Origin: Arcicella lustrica
GTDB taxonomy: Bacteria > Bacteroidota > Bacteroidia > Cytophagales > Spirosomataceae
Direction of reading: 5' to 3'
DNA: 64,000 bases
NCBI RefSeq assembly: GCF_034930985.1
Contig: NZ_JAYGIM010000001.1
Location: 434,001-498,000 of the forward strand
Under the pieces are notes generated by a model. The model was not told the DNA's origin and ran no database searches. It saw nothing but the letters and a program-made list of their open reading frames with translations. Of this stretch, positions 1 through 7,735 are shown piece by piece (position 1 is the first letter of the stretch; every line of letters starts with the position of its first letter). Both the position numbers and the translations under genes were made by a program.

Positions 1-24
1 CATCTACTATTAATAAATTGAGTT

Positions 25-2604
25 TCATATTAAAATATTGTTGTGATCTGTTTTAATCGTGTTGTTGATTTTTCGAATAATTCCATCAAGTTCATAAGCA
101 GAATCAAGAATATTTTGCAGAAGTTCTTCCTTACTTAGTTCAACACTATCAAAATCGTTTAATAAATTGATAATTCCCATGATACGTGCCACTGGCGCCC
201 TCACAACGTGCGACTGCATCCATGCAATTTCTCTGAGTTGTTTATTTTGTGCTTCTATTTCTCCAAGATGTTTCTTTTGGTCGTTAATATCTTGAATCAT
301 TCCATACAATCTTATTGGTTTGCCTTGGGCTAGTTCTACTCTTCCTTTAGCTCTTACCCATCTTTCTTTTCCTTTAGCAGTAACGATTTGTACTTCTAAA
401 TCGTATGGTGTTCCTGAATGTATTGCATTGTTCACGGCTTCAATGATGGCATTTCTGCTTTCACCTTCTTTATAGGAACTCATGCTACTTTCAAACGTAG
501 GTTCATAGTCGATTGGTACTTCATGAATTTCTTTTGTGATAGAGCCCCACGTAACTTTTTTAGTGGGAATGTCATACTGCCAACCACCTACACGTCCAAT
601 TTCACTTGTTTCTTTTAGAAGTACTTCAAACTTTTTAATATCTTCTAAATCTTGAATCATTCCATGAATCCTAACTGATTTGCCTTCAATTGTTGCTACT
701 CCACCTTTTACTCTAATCCATTTTTCATTGCCTTTTGCTGTGATAATTGGGGTTTCAAAATCAAAATCTTTCGCTTCAGCAACTACTGTATCAATTAATT
801 TTCTAATTCTTTCTCGGTTTTCGCCTTCTCGATAAAAATGAAGTATCTCATCTATTTTTACATCGTAATCTAGTGGAAGTTCATGAATTTCTTTAGTGAT
901 TTTTGACCATGAAACCGTTTGATTGACTAAATCTATTTCCCAACCACCAACTCTTGCTACTTCGCTAGTCTCTAGTAAAATTCTTTGATTGGTTTCAAGC
1001 GCTAGTTCAATTTCTTTGCGATTAGAGATATTTCTAGCAAACATCGCTGCTCCTCTGATTTTATCGCCATCTTTGATAGGATTAAATCTGATTTCACTCC
1101 AAGAACCCCAGATAGAATCTACATTTTGCGAATACAATTCATGGGTAAAGATTTCGCCTGATAAAACTCTTTCATTGAGTGCTTTCCAGTATAGATTTAC
1201 TTCATCATCAAATCCTTTGATATTATTGATACAATCTCCTTGTTTGATTCTAGTGCCACCAAAATGTTCAATCAGGTTCAAATAAGCATCGTTGGCTGTA
1301 ACTAAACATTGGTTTTCATCGATACTCCAAACTAAATCATCTGTACTATTGATGAGTGCCGAAGTATTAGCTTTTTCATTTTCAAGAAGTTGAAGATAGT
1401 TTTTTTGTTCTGTTATATCATTAATGAGCACGTGTCGAGCTCTTCTTCCGTGATAGTTTAATCCATAAGTAGTTATCAAAACAAAAATCGTATCGCCATT
1501 TTTTTTGATATGTCTCCATTCGTACTGATTTACATCAAGTCCATCTTTTGGATTCGAATGGTCGAGGTATTTATAGGCATCCTCTTTCGGTCTAATATCC
1601 AAAAGTGTCATCTGTAAAAATTCACCTCTTGAATAACCATAATGTTGGATAGCGGCTTCGTTGATTTCTAGGAAAGCAAGGGTTTCAATATCGTAAATCC
1701 ACATGGGTTGTGGATTAGAGAGAAAAAGTAATTCATATTGTTCTTTACTTTTAATTATTTTCTCTTTGTCTTTTTTCCTTTTAGTAATATTTCTGGCATT
1801 AATAACTAATTTTTCTACTTGTGCATTCTCATAAATTGGCTGGAATGATATTTCCATCCATTGCTCATTATACCATTTAGTGGCAGGAATATAAGTATCT
1901 ACTGAAAAAGCATTTCCTAAAAAAGCCTTCTGGCTTTGTTCTTTAAAAAATTCGATTAATTCATCTGTATAATAATCTTTTAATAGAAATGAATTTCCAC
2001 CTTTTAGTATTTTGCCAGTATGTTTTTTGATGGTATCAATGTAGGTTTTGTTAGCAGAAATTAGGTTAAGATTTTTGTCTATACACCAGATATAATCATT
2101 GGTAGTACTTAGTAATACTTTTAACTGGTTTTTTTCAAAAACGAGTTCCTCTAAATTAAGCTGGTTTTGTTCTATTAATGCAATTGCTTTTTGGGAAAGC
2201 GTTCTTAATATTTTTTGTTCTTTGGCTGAAAGCTCAGTAATTGAAGAGTTGAGTAACGAAATATGCCCTAATATTGCGCCATTAGATAAATACAATGTTT
2301 TACTAATGATAGACGCTATACCGTTTTCTATAAAAAAGGCTTCTCGAGGATGCTTGATATTGAAAATATCATCAGAATTGCTGAATTGATATTGGACTAA
2401 GTAGCTACTTAGATTGAAATCGAAATTGAAAGCATCATCATCATCCGACCTAAACCATTGCCTTTTTACTCCTAAAAAAGAGAGGCAAATGACTGAGGAG
2501 TCAAATATGTTTGAAGCGACATCAAGAACGAGATCGAAATCGTTTTCCTGTAGGGCTTCAATTTGAATTGTAATAAATTCATTTGGCGGAGTGAAATTAT
2601 TCAT
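25..2604 (-). CDS. Multi-PAS sensor protein ending in a DHp-like domain, no ATPase domain
   Basis: 859 residues, cytoplasmic (no membrane segment or signal peptide seen). About the first 150 residues look GAF-like. They are followed by five PAS domains (roughly 160-280, 290-405, 415-540, 548-660, 665-785). The last two are clearly duplicates: both contain a GRVGGW/ARVGGWE start, a 'TKEIHE' core and a 'GMIQD' end. Residues from about 790 form a HisKA-like helical hairpin with the histidine in QSHVVRAPVARIMG. The protein then stops after the second helix: no N, G1 or G2 box of a HATPase_c domain follows. It may be a phosphoacceptor or dimerisation partner of another kinase, or a signalling scaffold. 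The next gene downstream lies outside the window, so an ATPase subunit encoded there cannot be excluded. PAS assignment is confident; the signalling role is inference. Confidence 0.85.
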   Translation of the reverse strand: MNNFTPPNEFITIQIEALQENDFDLVLDVASNIFDSSVICLSFLGVKRQWFRSDDDDAFNFDFNLSSYLVQYQFSNSDDIFNIKHPREAFFIENGIASIISKTLYLSNGAILGHISLLNSSITELSAKEQKILRTLSQKAIALIEQNQLNLEELVFEKNQLKVLLSTTNDYIWCIDKNLNLISANKTYIDTIKKHTGKILKGGNSFLLKDYYTDELIEFFKEQSQKAFLGNAFSVDTYIPATKWYNEQWMEISFQPIYENAQVEKLVINARNITKRKKDKEKIIKSKEQYELLFLSNPQPMWIYDIETLAFLEINEAAIQHYGYSRGEFLQMTLLDIRPKEDAYKYLDHSNPKDGLDVNQYEWRHIKKNGDTIFVLITTYGLNYHGRRARHVLINDITEQKNYLQLLENEKANTSALINSTDDLVWSIDENQCLVTANDAYLNLIEHFGGTRIKQGDCINNIKGFDDEVNLYWKALNERVLSGEIFTHELYSQNVDSIWGSWSEIRFNPIKDGDKIRGAAMFARNISNRKEIELALETNQRILLETSEVARVGGWEIDLVNQTVSWSKITKEIHELPLDYDVKIDEILHFYREGENRERIRKLIDTVVAEAKDFDFETPIITAKGNEKWIRVKGGVATIEGKSVRIHGMIQDLEDIKKFEVLLKETSEIGRVGGWQYDIPTKKVTWGSITKEIHEVPIDYEPTFESSMSSYKEGESRNAIIEAVNNAIHSGTPYDLEVQIVTAKGKERWVRAKGRVELAQGKPIRLYGMIQDINDQKKHLGEIEAQNKQLREIAWMQSHVVRAPVARIMGIINLLNDFDSVELSKEELLQNILDSAYELDGIIRKINNTIKTDHNNILI

Positions 2605-2956
2605 ACTCTAATTGAAAGCAGTTTTAATAAGACTTGACTGGCGTGGTGTTCCAAATCAATCTTAATGCAAACTAATGAAAAAAAGTTACATTGTTATACG
2701 CATTGTTTTATTTATGTTGAATTTTCGTCACTTAAGTTACTGAAAATAAGTATTAGATGCTATTTTATTAATTATTAATATTTGTAAATTATTGGATAAC
2801 CCATTTTTTACCAGTGTGTTATGGCAAATATGTGAATACCTACACAGAAATTTTAAAAATATCAGGATAAAGCCTTATTGTTTAGTAAATTTTTATTTGT
2901 GAGATTTACTTTAAGAACCCAAAAATCTGGATAATTACTTAACCAATTTTAAGATA
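2605..2956. other. Gene-free intergenic stretch (352 bp)
   Basis: Very AT-rich spacer between two divergent genes. It has frequent stops in all frames, and I see no RNA gene, strong hairpin or repeat. It presumably carries the promoters of both flanking genes, but no TAnnTTTG box stood out. Confidence 0.5.
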
Positions 2957-3544
2957 ATGGAAAAACTATCAAATGCTTTTCAAAAATTTGATGAATATAA
3001 CAAAACCGATAAACATGTTTTTGAGTGGGAGGGAAAAAGCTATCCTCAAGAATATTTTTTGGCAATTCAATTATACAATTGGGTACTCAAATTAGAACCA
3101 GAAGCAAGCCAAGCTTTATTACTTGCTTCGAGATGCCAGCATATTGGACGTTGGGAAATAGCCAGAGAATCGTATCCAGATGGAAGAGTTGGTTATTTAA
3201 CTTGGCGTAAAGATTTGGGGCTTTTTCATGCCCTAAAAGCGAAAGAAATATTACTTGATGTTGGTTTTGACTTAGATGAAATTGCTAAAGTTGAGAGGAT
3301 TGTCCTTAAACAGAGAATCAAAACTGACCCCGAAGTACAAACAATGGAAAATGCTTTGTGTCTTGTTTTTTTACAATTTCAGTATGAAGAATTTCATACA
3401 AAACATGATGCTGAAAAAGTAATCAATATTCTAAAAAAATCTTTGTTGAAAATGGATGCACATGGACATCAGTTTGCATTATCATTAACATATTCTGAAA
3501 AAGGATTGTCATATATTCAAGAAGCATTGAAATTATTGGCTTAA
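2957..3544 (+). CDS. DUF4202 family protein
   Basis: 195 residues, matching the usual length of the DUF4202 family. The recognisable core is 'ASRCQHIGRWEIARESYP' followed by 'GYLTWRKDLGLFHA'. The Cys/His arrangement resembles the HD-domain-like metal site described for this family, which has no established biochemical role. No signal peptide or membrane helix, so probably cytosolic. It is monocistronic: divergent from the PAS protein and followed directly by a strong hairpin terminator. In other bacteria DUF4202 genes often sit near nitrogen or sulfur assimilation genes; nothing here confirms such a role. Confidence 0.85.
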   Translation: MEKLSNAFQKFDEYNKTDKHVFEWEGKSYPQEYFLAIQLYNWVLKLEPEASQALLLASRCQHIGRWEIARESYPDGRVGYLTWRKDLGLFHALKAKEILLDVGFDLDEIAKVERIVLKQRIKTDPEVQTMENALCLVFLQFQYEEFHTKHDAEKVINILKKSLLKMDAHGHQFALSLTYSEKGLSYIQEALKLLA

Positions 3545-3546
3545 TA

Positions 3547-3583
3547 ATTTGTGAGCAAAAAGGAATTCTTTTTGCTCACAAAT
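3547..3583. terminator. Bidirectional hairpin terminator
   Basis: A perfect 16-bp inverted repeat (ATTTGTGAGCAAAAAG, loop GAATT) begins three bases after the DUF4202 stop codon. The A/T-rich stem ends supply U-tracts on both strands, so it can also end the leftward chromate operon that stops at 3676. Confidence 0.85.
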
Positions 3584-3675
3584 ATCAATGAAAAGCACCA
3601 GTAAAATAAACGCAGTAATTTAATTACTGGTATTTAGACTTCATAATTCACCACTCACAATTCATCACTCTTAAT

Positions 3676-4191
3676 TTAAAAGCCTACTCCAAACTGAAAG
3701 CCCAATGTATATGTAGTTGGTCTGTCGTTTCCAAAACGGACTGGCAATGGAATGGCTACAAAGTAATTAGAATGTTTATTTTTCTTCACTACTTTATTAA
3801 GTACTGGCGTAAAGCCATATCTTCCACTTGTCTCAAAAGCAGCTCGTGTCACCAAAGTAAGTCCATGTTTAAAACGAAACATTACTCCCGGATGAAATAG
3901 AAAATTGTTCATTTTGCTTACGCCATTTTCAGAGCGAATCGTTGGCACAAATTCAAAGCTAAAGCCAATTTTATCACTTTTTAGAATATTGATACCTGCC
4001 GGGAAACCAATTGTGTAAATCGCACCAAAGTTTCCTGTACTTGTACCATCAGCAGACCAAGTATTTAGCGGATGCAAAATTCCCATATAACCCGCTACTT
4101 TTGGGTATGAGTTTTCGACTGAAGTTTGTTGGGCGAAAGCATTTTTAGTTAAAAAAAACAATAAGATAAGTAAGGGGATTTTTGTTTTCAT
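3676..4191 (-). CDS. Probable outer-membrane beta-barrel protein, last gene of the chromate operon
   Basis: 171 residues with a clear Sec signal peptide (MKTKIPLLILLFFLTKNAFA, cleavage before QQ). The rest alternates polar and hydrophobic residues in short strands with many Gly and aromatic residues and ends in a C-terminal Phe, as outer-membrane barrels do. I do not recognise a named family. It begins 30 bp after the stop of the 54-residue ORF that follows chrA and reads in the same direction, so it is probably co-transcribed with chromate resistance. A role in chromate or sulfate permeation is conceivable but not shown by the sequence. Confidence 0.65.
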   Translation of the reverse strand: MKTKIPLLILLFFLTKNAFAQQTSVENSYPKVAGYMGILHPLNTWSADGTSTGNFGAIYTIGFPAGINILKSDKIGFSFEFVPTIRSENGVSKMNNFLFHPGVMFRFKHGLTLVTRAAFETSGRYGFTPVLNKVVKKNKHSNYFVAIPLPVRFGNDRPTTYTLGFQFGVGF

Positions 4192-4221
4192 TCTGGGAAT
4201 AATTTGTATGTTTATTTTAGA

Positions 4222-4386
4222 TTAAGGACTCAAAACAAATCTTGGATTTGGGCATTGTTGAATAAAACTACTATTGACATCAGTCAATTTATCTAAATGG
4301 CTTTCGTTTAAAAAGCTGTAAAAAGCGAGTTTGAAGGAGCTTACTTGCTCAATCAAACTATTTTGAAGAAATTGTTTTCTGTCCAT
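4222..4386 (-). CDS. 54-residue ORF translationally coupled to chrA
   Basis: The chrA stop codon TAA (4389-4387) is followed immediately by ATG (4386-4384), giving TAAATG with zero spacing, a typical coupling arrangement. The ORF begins MDRKQFLQNSLIEQV and ends QQCPNPRFVLSP. It has no membrane helix; the N-terminal two thirds would form an amphipathic helix and the end carries one Cys-Pro. I recognise no family. Support comes only from the coupling and from filling the gap between chrA and the barrel gene. A chance ORF of this length remains possible. Confidence 0.5.
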   Translation of the reverse strand: MDRKQFLQNSLIEQVSSFKLAFYSFLNESHLDKLTDVNSSFIQQCPNPRFVLSP

Positions 4387-5562
4387 TTAGATAGATTTTA
4401 GAATAAGCCCAATCAAAGCCGCAATCGCAATAATGTAGGGTTCTTGTAATTTTTTGATATAAACTAATGCTACAATTGTAGTTAAGGCGATGATTGAAGT
4501 ACTTATATCTGTGATACTCTGAGTAGCAATAACGATTACAGCTCCCAACAAAGCTCCAACCACTGCCGCAGTAATGCCTTGTACGAAAGCTTTGATAGAT
4601 GGATTATTAGAGAAGTGTTTGAAATAAGGAGCGGGCAAAATTGTAAGTAGATAACAAGGTAAAAAAGTAGCTATTGCCGCAACCGAAGCTCCTGAAAAAC
4701 CATCTACTAAATATCCGATAAAACTTACGGTAATCACGACAGGACCGGGGGTAATCATGGCTACTGCCACTGAATCTACAAATTGTTTCTCATCTAACCA
4801 ATGATACTCCGATACCACACCACTATGAAGAAAAGGGACAATAGCCAAACCGCTACCAAAAACAAAAGTACCCGCTTTGGCAAAAAACAATGCTAATTTC
4901 GTTAAAGTACTTGATTCTGAAGTATCAGCAATAAAGCCTAAAACCAGTAAAGATTTAGGTGAAGGATTGTTTTTTAACCAAGTTGGCGGAGCTTTTACCA
5001 ACATATAAACCAAGCCCGCTGTAATAAAAAGTAAAACTTCTTCTTTTTGGGTAATAGCCGTTACAGCGACTCCAATAATATAAAATAACCACAACAGCCA
5101 ATGCTCACGAAAAGAACTGTATGAAATTTTGCCGATAGATTTAATGGTTAATTTATAGGCACTCAATACAATGATTCCAATTACAGAAGCTCCAACGCCA
5201 TAAAAAACAGCTTGCATCCACGATAAACCTCCATACAAACGATAGGCAATGCCAAGCAAAACTACCATAATAAACGAAGGTAAAACGAAAGCTAATCCAC
5301 AGAAACTTGCTCCTATAATGCCGTAATGTATAAAACCTAAGTAAATGCCTAACTGTGCCGCCAGTGGTCCTGGAGCAAGTTGTGCCAAAGCTAATCCTGT
5401 TTTAAAGTCCTCTTCACTAATCCATTTTTTATCTTCTACTAAATCTCTCTGCATATAACCCACCAAAGCAACTGGTCCACCAAAGCCCGTTGTACCTAAT
5501 TTCAGAAAGTATAAAATCAATGATTGAAGTGAATAAGCTGGCATTGTAAAAAATATTAACAT
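4387..5562 (-). CDS. chrA: Chromate transporter ChrA
   Basis: 391 residues, the length of two-domain (long-chain) CHR proteins. The two homologous halves are visible: 'KLGTTGFGGPVALVGYMQRD' near the N-terminus and 'KAGTFVFGSGLAIVPFL' about residue 230. The signatures 'LAQLAPGPLAAQLGIYLG' and 'VAMITPGPVVITVSFIGY' contain the conserved APGP/TPGP motifs. Around ten hydrophobic segments place it in the inner membrane, where this family exports chromate from the cytoplasm. It lies 49 bp downstream of the ChrB-AraC gene, so probably in one operon. The start could also be the second Met (5544), which removes six residues. Confidence 0.95.
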   Translation of the reverse strand: MLIFFTMPAYSLQSLILYFLKLGTTGFGGPVALVGYMQRDLVEDKKWISEEDFKTGLALAQLAPGPLAAQLGIYLGFIHYGIIGASFCGLAFVLPSFIMVVLLGIAYRLYGGLSWMQAVFYGVGASVIGIIVLSAYKLTIKSIGKISYSSFREHWLLWLFYIIGVAVTAITQKEEVLLFITAGLVYMLVKAPPTWLKNNPSPKSLLVLGFIADTSESSTLTKLALFFAKAGTFVFGSGLAIVPFLHSGVVSEYHWLDEKQFVDSVAVAMITPGPVVITVSFIGYLVDGFSGASVAAIATFLPCYLLTILPAPYFKHFSNNPSIKAFVQGITAAVVGALLGAVIVIATQSITDISTSIIALTTIVALVYIKKLQEPYIIAIAALIGLILKSI

Positions 5563-5611
5563 TTAACTTTTACAAAACTCCAAGATTAATCCTCTGTAAA
5601 ATAGAACGTAA

Positions 5612-6475
5612 TTAACTTTTTGTATCAAACTTACTTTTAGAAATGTTTTTTCTGAAAATAGAGGGATTTTCGCCTGTATGTTTTTTGAAAATACGTGTAA
5701 AATGACTTTGGTCAGAAAAACCTGTTAAATAGGCAATCTCTGTTAACGAATGATTTGAAGTACTCATTAAATCAATTGCCTTTTCAATTCTTAGTTTTCG
5801 GATGTATTCGCCAAATGATAAATCTTCAAAGTATTTAGAAAATTCTCTGGAAAGATAAGCGGGGTTTACTTCCAATTCTTTAGAAATTTCTTTCAAACTT
5901 AATGTAAGATTTGTATCAATTTGATCTTGAATGATGTCTTTCAACTCCTTTGCCCAAGTTGGCGTTTTACGATTATTTCTTGCATCAGGTTGAAATACTT
6001 TTTGAAAAACGTTGACCAATAGGTTTTCAAAAGGATTCTGGAAATGCTTTACAGATTGTAGATACTTTGCCCAACTGTATAAACCATCATAAATTATCAT
6101 TCCTTGTTTTAGTAATTCATGGTCGTCTTGAATATTGTGCGCCATTCCAGCAGCAATTGCCCACAAACCAGCTGATTGTGGAGCAAGGTCATGTCTGTCT
6201 GTATCCGCTCCACGTACAATTGTCGCCATTGTATGGATGGCTTCATCTTCAATTGCATATTTTTCAATCAAGCTATCAAAAGTACATAAACCCAATTGGT
6301 GCGATAATTCAACATTCGGAACATCAAAAGGAATTGCATTCAGCAAGGTAGCTTGAGTGATAACTTCATCAAAAGGCACAAAAATAAATTCAGCTTCAGT
6401 GTCTATATATTTCTTTATCAGCCACGGACAGGCAATTCTATCAATTTTTGGTTTTTCACGGGTTATCCACTTCAT
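5612..6475 (-). CDS. ChrB-domain / AraC-type fusion regulator
   Basis: 287 residues in two parts. Residues 1-150 match the ChrB C-terminal (chromate resistance) domain: 'RIACPWLIKKYID', 'FIFVPFDEV', 'ELSHQLGLCTFDSLIEKY' and 'TIVRGADTDRHDLAPQSAG'. Residues about 185-280 are an AraC DNA-binding domain with two helix-turn-helix units, the second reading 'SLTEIAYLTGFSDQSHFTRI' and then FKKHTGENPS. In Proteobacteria ChrB is a separate protein needed for chromate induction. Here the presumed sensing domain is joined to an unrelated DNA-binding domain. It is the first gene of the leftward chrA operon and divergent from a TSUP transporter, so it probably controls both from the 133-bp shared region. 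That regulation is inference. Confidence 0.88.
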   Translation of the reverse strand: MKWITREKPKIDRIACPWLIKKYIDTEAEFIFVPFDEVITQATLLNAIPFDVPNVELSHQLGLCTFDSLIEKYAIEDEAIHTMATIVRGADTDRHDLAPQSAGLWAIAAGMAHNIQDDHELLKQGMIIYDGLYSWAKYLQSVKHFQNPFENLLVNVFQKVFQPDARNNRKTPTWAKELKDIIQDQIDTNLTLSLKEISKELEVNPAYLSREFSKYFEDLSFGEYIRKLRIEKAIDLMSTSNHSLTEIAYLTGFSDQSHFTRIFKKHTGENPSIFRKNISKSKFDTKS

Positions 6476-6552
6476 CTCGAATGATTTTTATTGAATAACA
6501 AAATAAGTATTTATTTACTAAAGATTAAATTTAAAATAATTACTCTACTTGT

Positions 6553-6583
6553 TTTGTAGATTAATTTAACTCTATTAACTTTG
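6553..6583 (+). promoter_or_regulatory. Bacteroidota-type promoter of the TSUP gene
   Basis: TTTG at 6553-6556 and TAACTTTG at 6576-6583 are separated by 19 bp, an exact match to the TTTG-N19-TAnnTTTG consensus of this phylum's primary sigma factor. The start codon follows 25 bp downstream. It lies in the region shared with the divergent ChrB-AraC gene, so it may be subject to that regulator. Confidence 0.8.
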
Positions 6584-6608
6584 TAGGAAACAAAGAATTT
6601 AATTTTTT

Positions 6609-7565
6609 ATGGAAATAGAATCGCCGGCTCAACTAGAACCAGTTGTTGAAAAAAAGAAGTCTTCTAAAAATCCTTTTGAGGAGGCAATTATTAAAATTTG
6701 GAAACGAGAACGAACAATTTATGAAGTAGCCATACACTTTTTCAATGCCTTGGCTTTAATGATAGTAGGATATTTCGTTTTTACGTATCTCACCATTCAA
6801 AATATCACTACAGGCTTACAGGAAATCAATTCAGATATTTTATACTATATTCTAGGTGGTTTTATTGCTCAAATGATTGATGGAGCGTTAGGAATGGCTT
6901 ATGGTGTTACAGCTTCTACTTTTTTAGCGAATGTTGGCGTTTCTCCTGCGGTTATTTCGATGAGTGTACACGCCTCTGAAATTTTTACAAGTGGTGTTTC
7001 AGGTTATATGCACTTGAAATTTGGAAATGTAAACTCTAAATTATTTAAAGCCGTATTAATTCCAGGAGTAATTGGGGCAGTTTTGGGTGCTTATGCACTT
7101 TCTACTTTAGCCGAAAGTTATATGCACTATGTAAAACCAGCAGTTTCAGTTTATACTTTAATTCTGGGTGTTGTAATTATTCAGAAAGCTTTGGTAAAAC
7201 GCCAACAAAAGAAAAATGTTAAAATGATTGGACCATTAGCTTGGTTTGGTGGAATGATGGATTCTATCGGCGGTGGAGGTTGGGGACCCATTGTTTCCTC
7301 TACTTTGATTGCTTCGGGTCGTCATCCAAAATATACCATTGGTTCGGTCAACTTGGCTGAATTCTTTATCTCACTTTCGTCTTCGTTGACTTTTATTTTT
7401 GTCATAGGCTTTTCGCAATGGCAAGTAATTTTAGGATTAATACTTGGCGGAATTGTAGCAGCACCTATTGCCGCACGTTTATCAAGTAAATTGCCGGTAA
7501 AAGCCTTGATGATTATGGTTGGAATTGTGGTAATCTTAGCAAGTTTAAAGAAGATTTTAGGATAA
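6609..7565 (+). CDS. TSUP (TauE/SafE) family anion exporter
   Basis: 318 residues. A charged N-terminal tail of about 40 residues is followed by an extra hydrophobic helix and then the usual TSUP fold with two repeats: 'GFIAQMIDGALGMAYGVT' in the first half and 'GGMMDSIGGGGWGPIVSSTL' in the second. The family moves sulfite, sulfonates and related oxyanions across the inner membrane. It is divergent from the chromate operon and shares its control region. Chromate is a sulfate analogue and is reduced at the expense of sulfur compounds, so a sulfur-anion permease here makes biological sense. The substrate is not determined by the sequence. Confidence 0.88.
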   Translation: MEIESPAQLEPVVEKKKSSKNPFEEAIIKIWKRERTIYEVAIHFFNALALMIVGYFVFTYLTIQNITTGLQEINSDILYYILGGFIAQMIDGALGMAYGVTASTFLANVGVSPAVISMSVHASEIFTSGVSGYMHLKFGNVNSKLFKAVLIPGVIGAVLGAYALSTLAESYMHYVKPAVSVYTLILGVVIIQKALVKRQQKKNVKMIGPLAWFGGMMDSIGGGGWGPIVSSTLIASGRHPKYTIGSVNLAEFFISLSSSLTFIFVIGFSQWQVILGLILGGIVAAPIAARLSSKLPVKALMIMVGIVVILASLKKILG

Positions 7566-7621
7566 TTTATTGGGGATTTTGGAATGTAAATTTCAGATTT
7601 CCGTGTGAAATATTAATGTTA

Positions 7622-7661
7622 TTTTCAATAGGGCTGGACTTAAGTCAAGCCCTATTGAAAA
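7622..7661. terminator. Bidirectional hairpin terminator
   Basis: Inverted repeat TTTTCAATAGGGCT with its complement, around an inner palindrome GACTTAAGTC. It lies between the convergent TSUP and ABC exporter genes. A/T runs at both edges allow termination on either strand. Confidence 0.85.
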
Positions 7662-7735
7662 ATTACCATAATAAATTTAGCAATTCATTTTACTTAAAAG
7701 CTCACTGCTCAAAGCTTAAATCTCAAAGCTATCAT

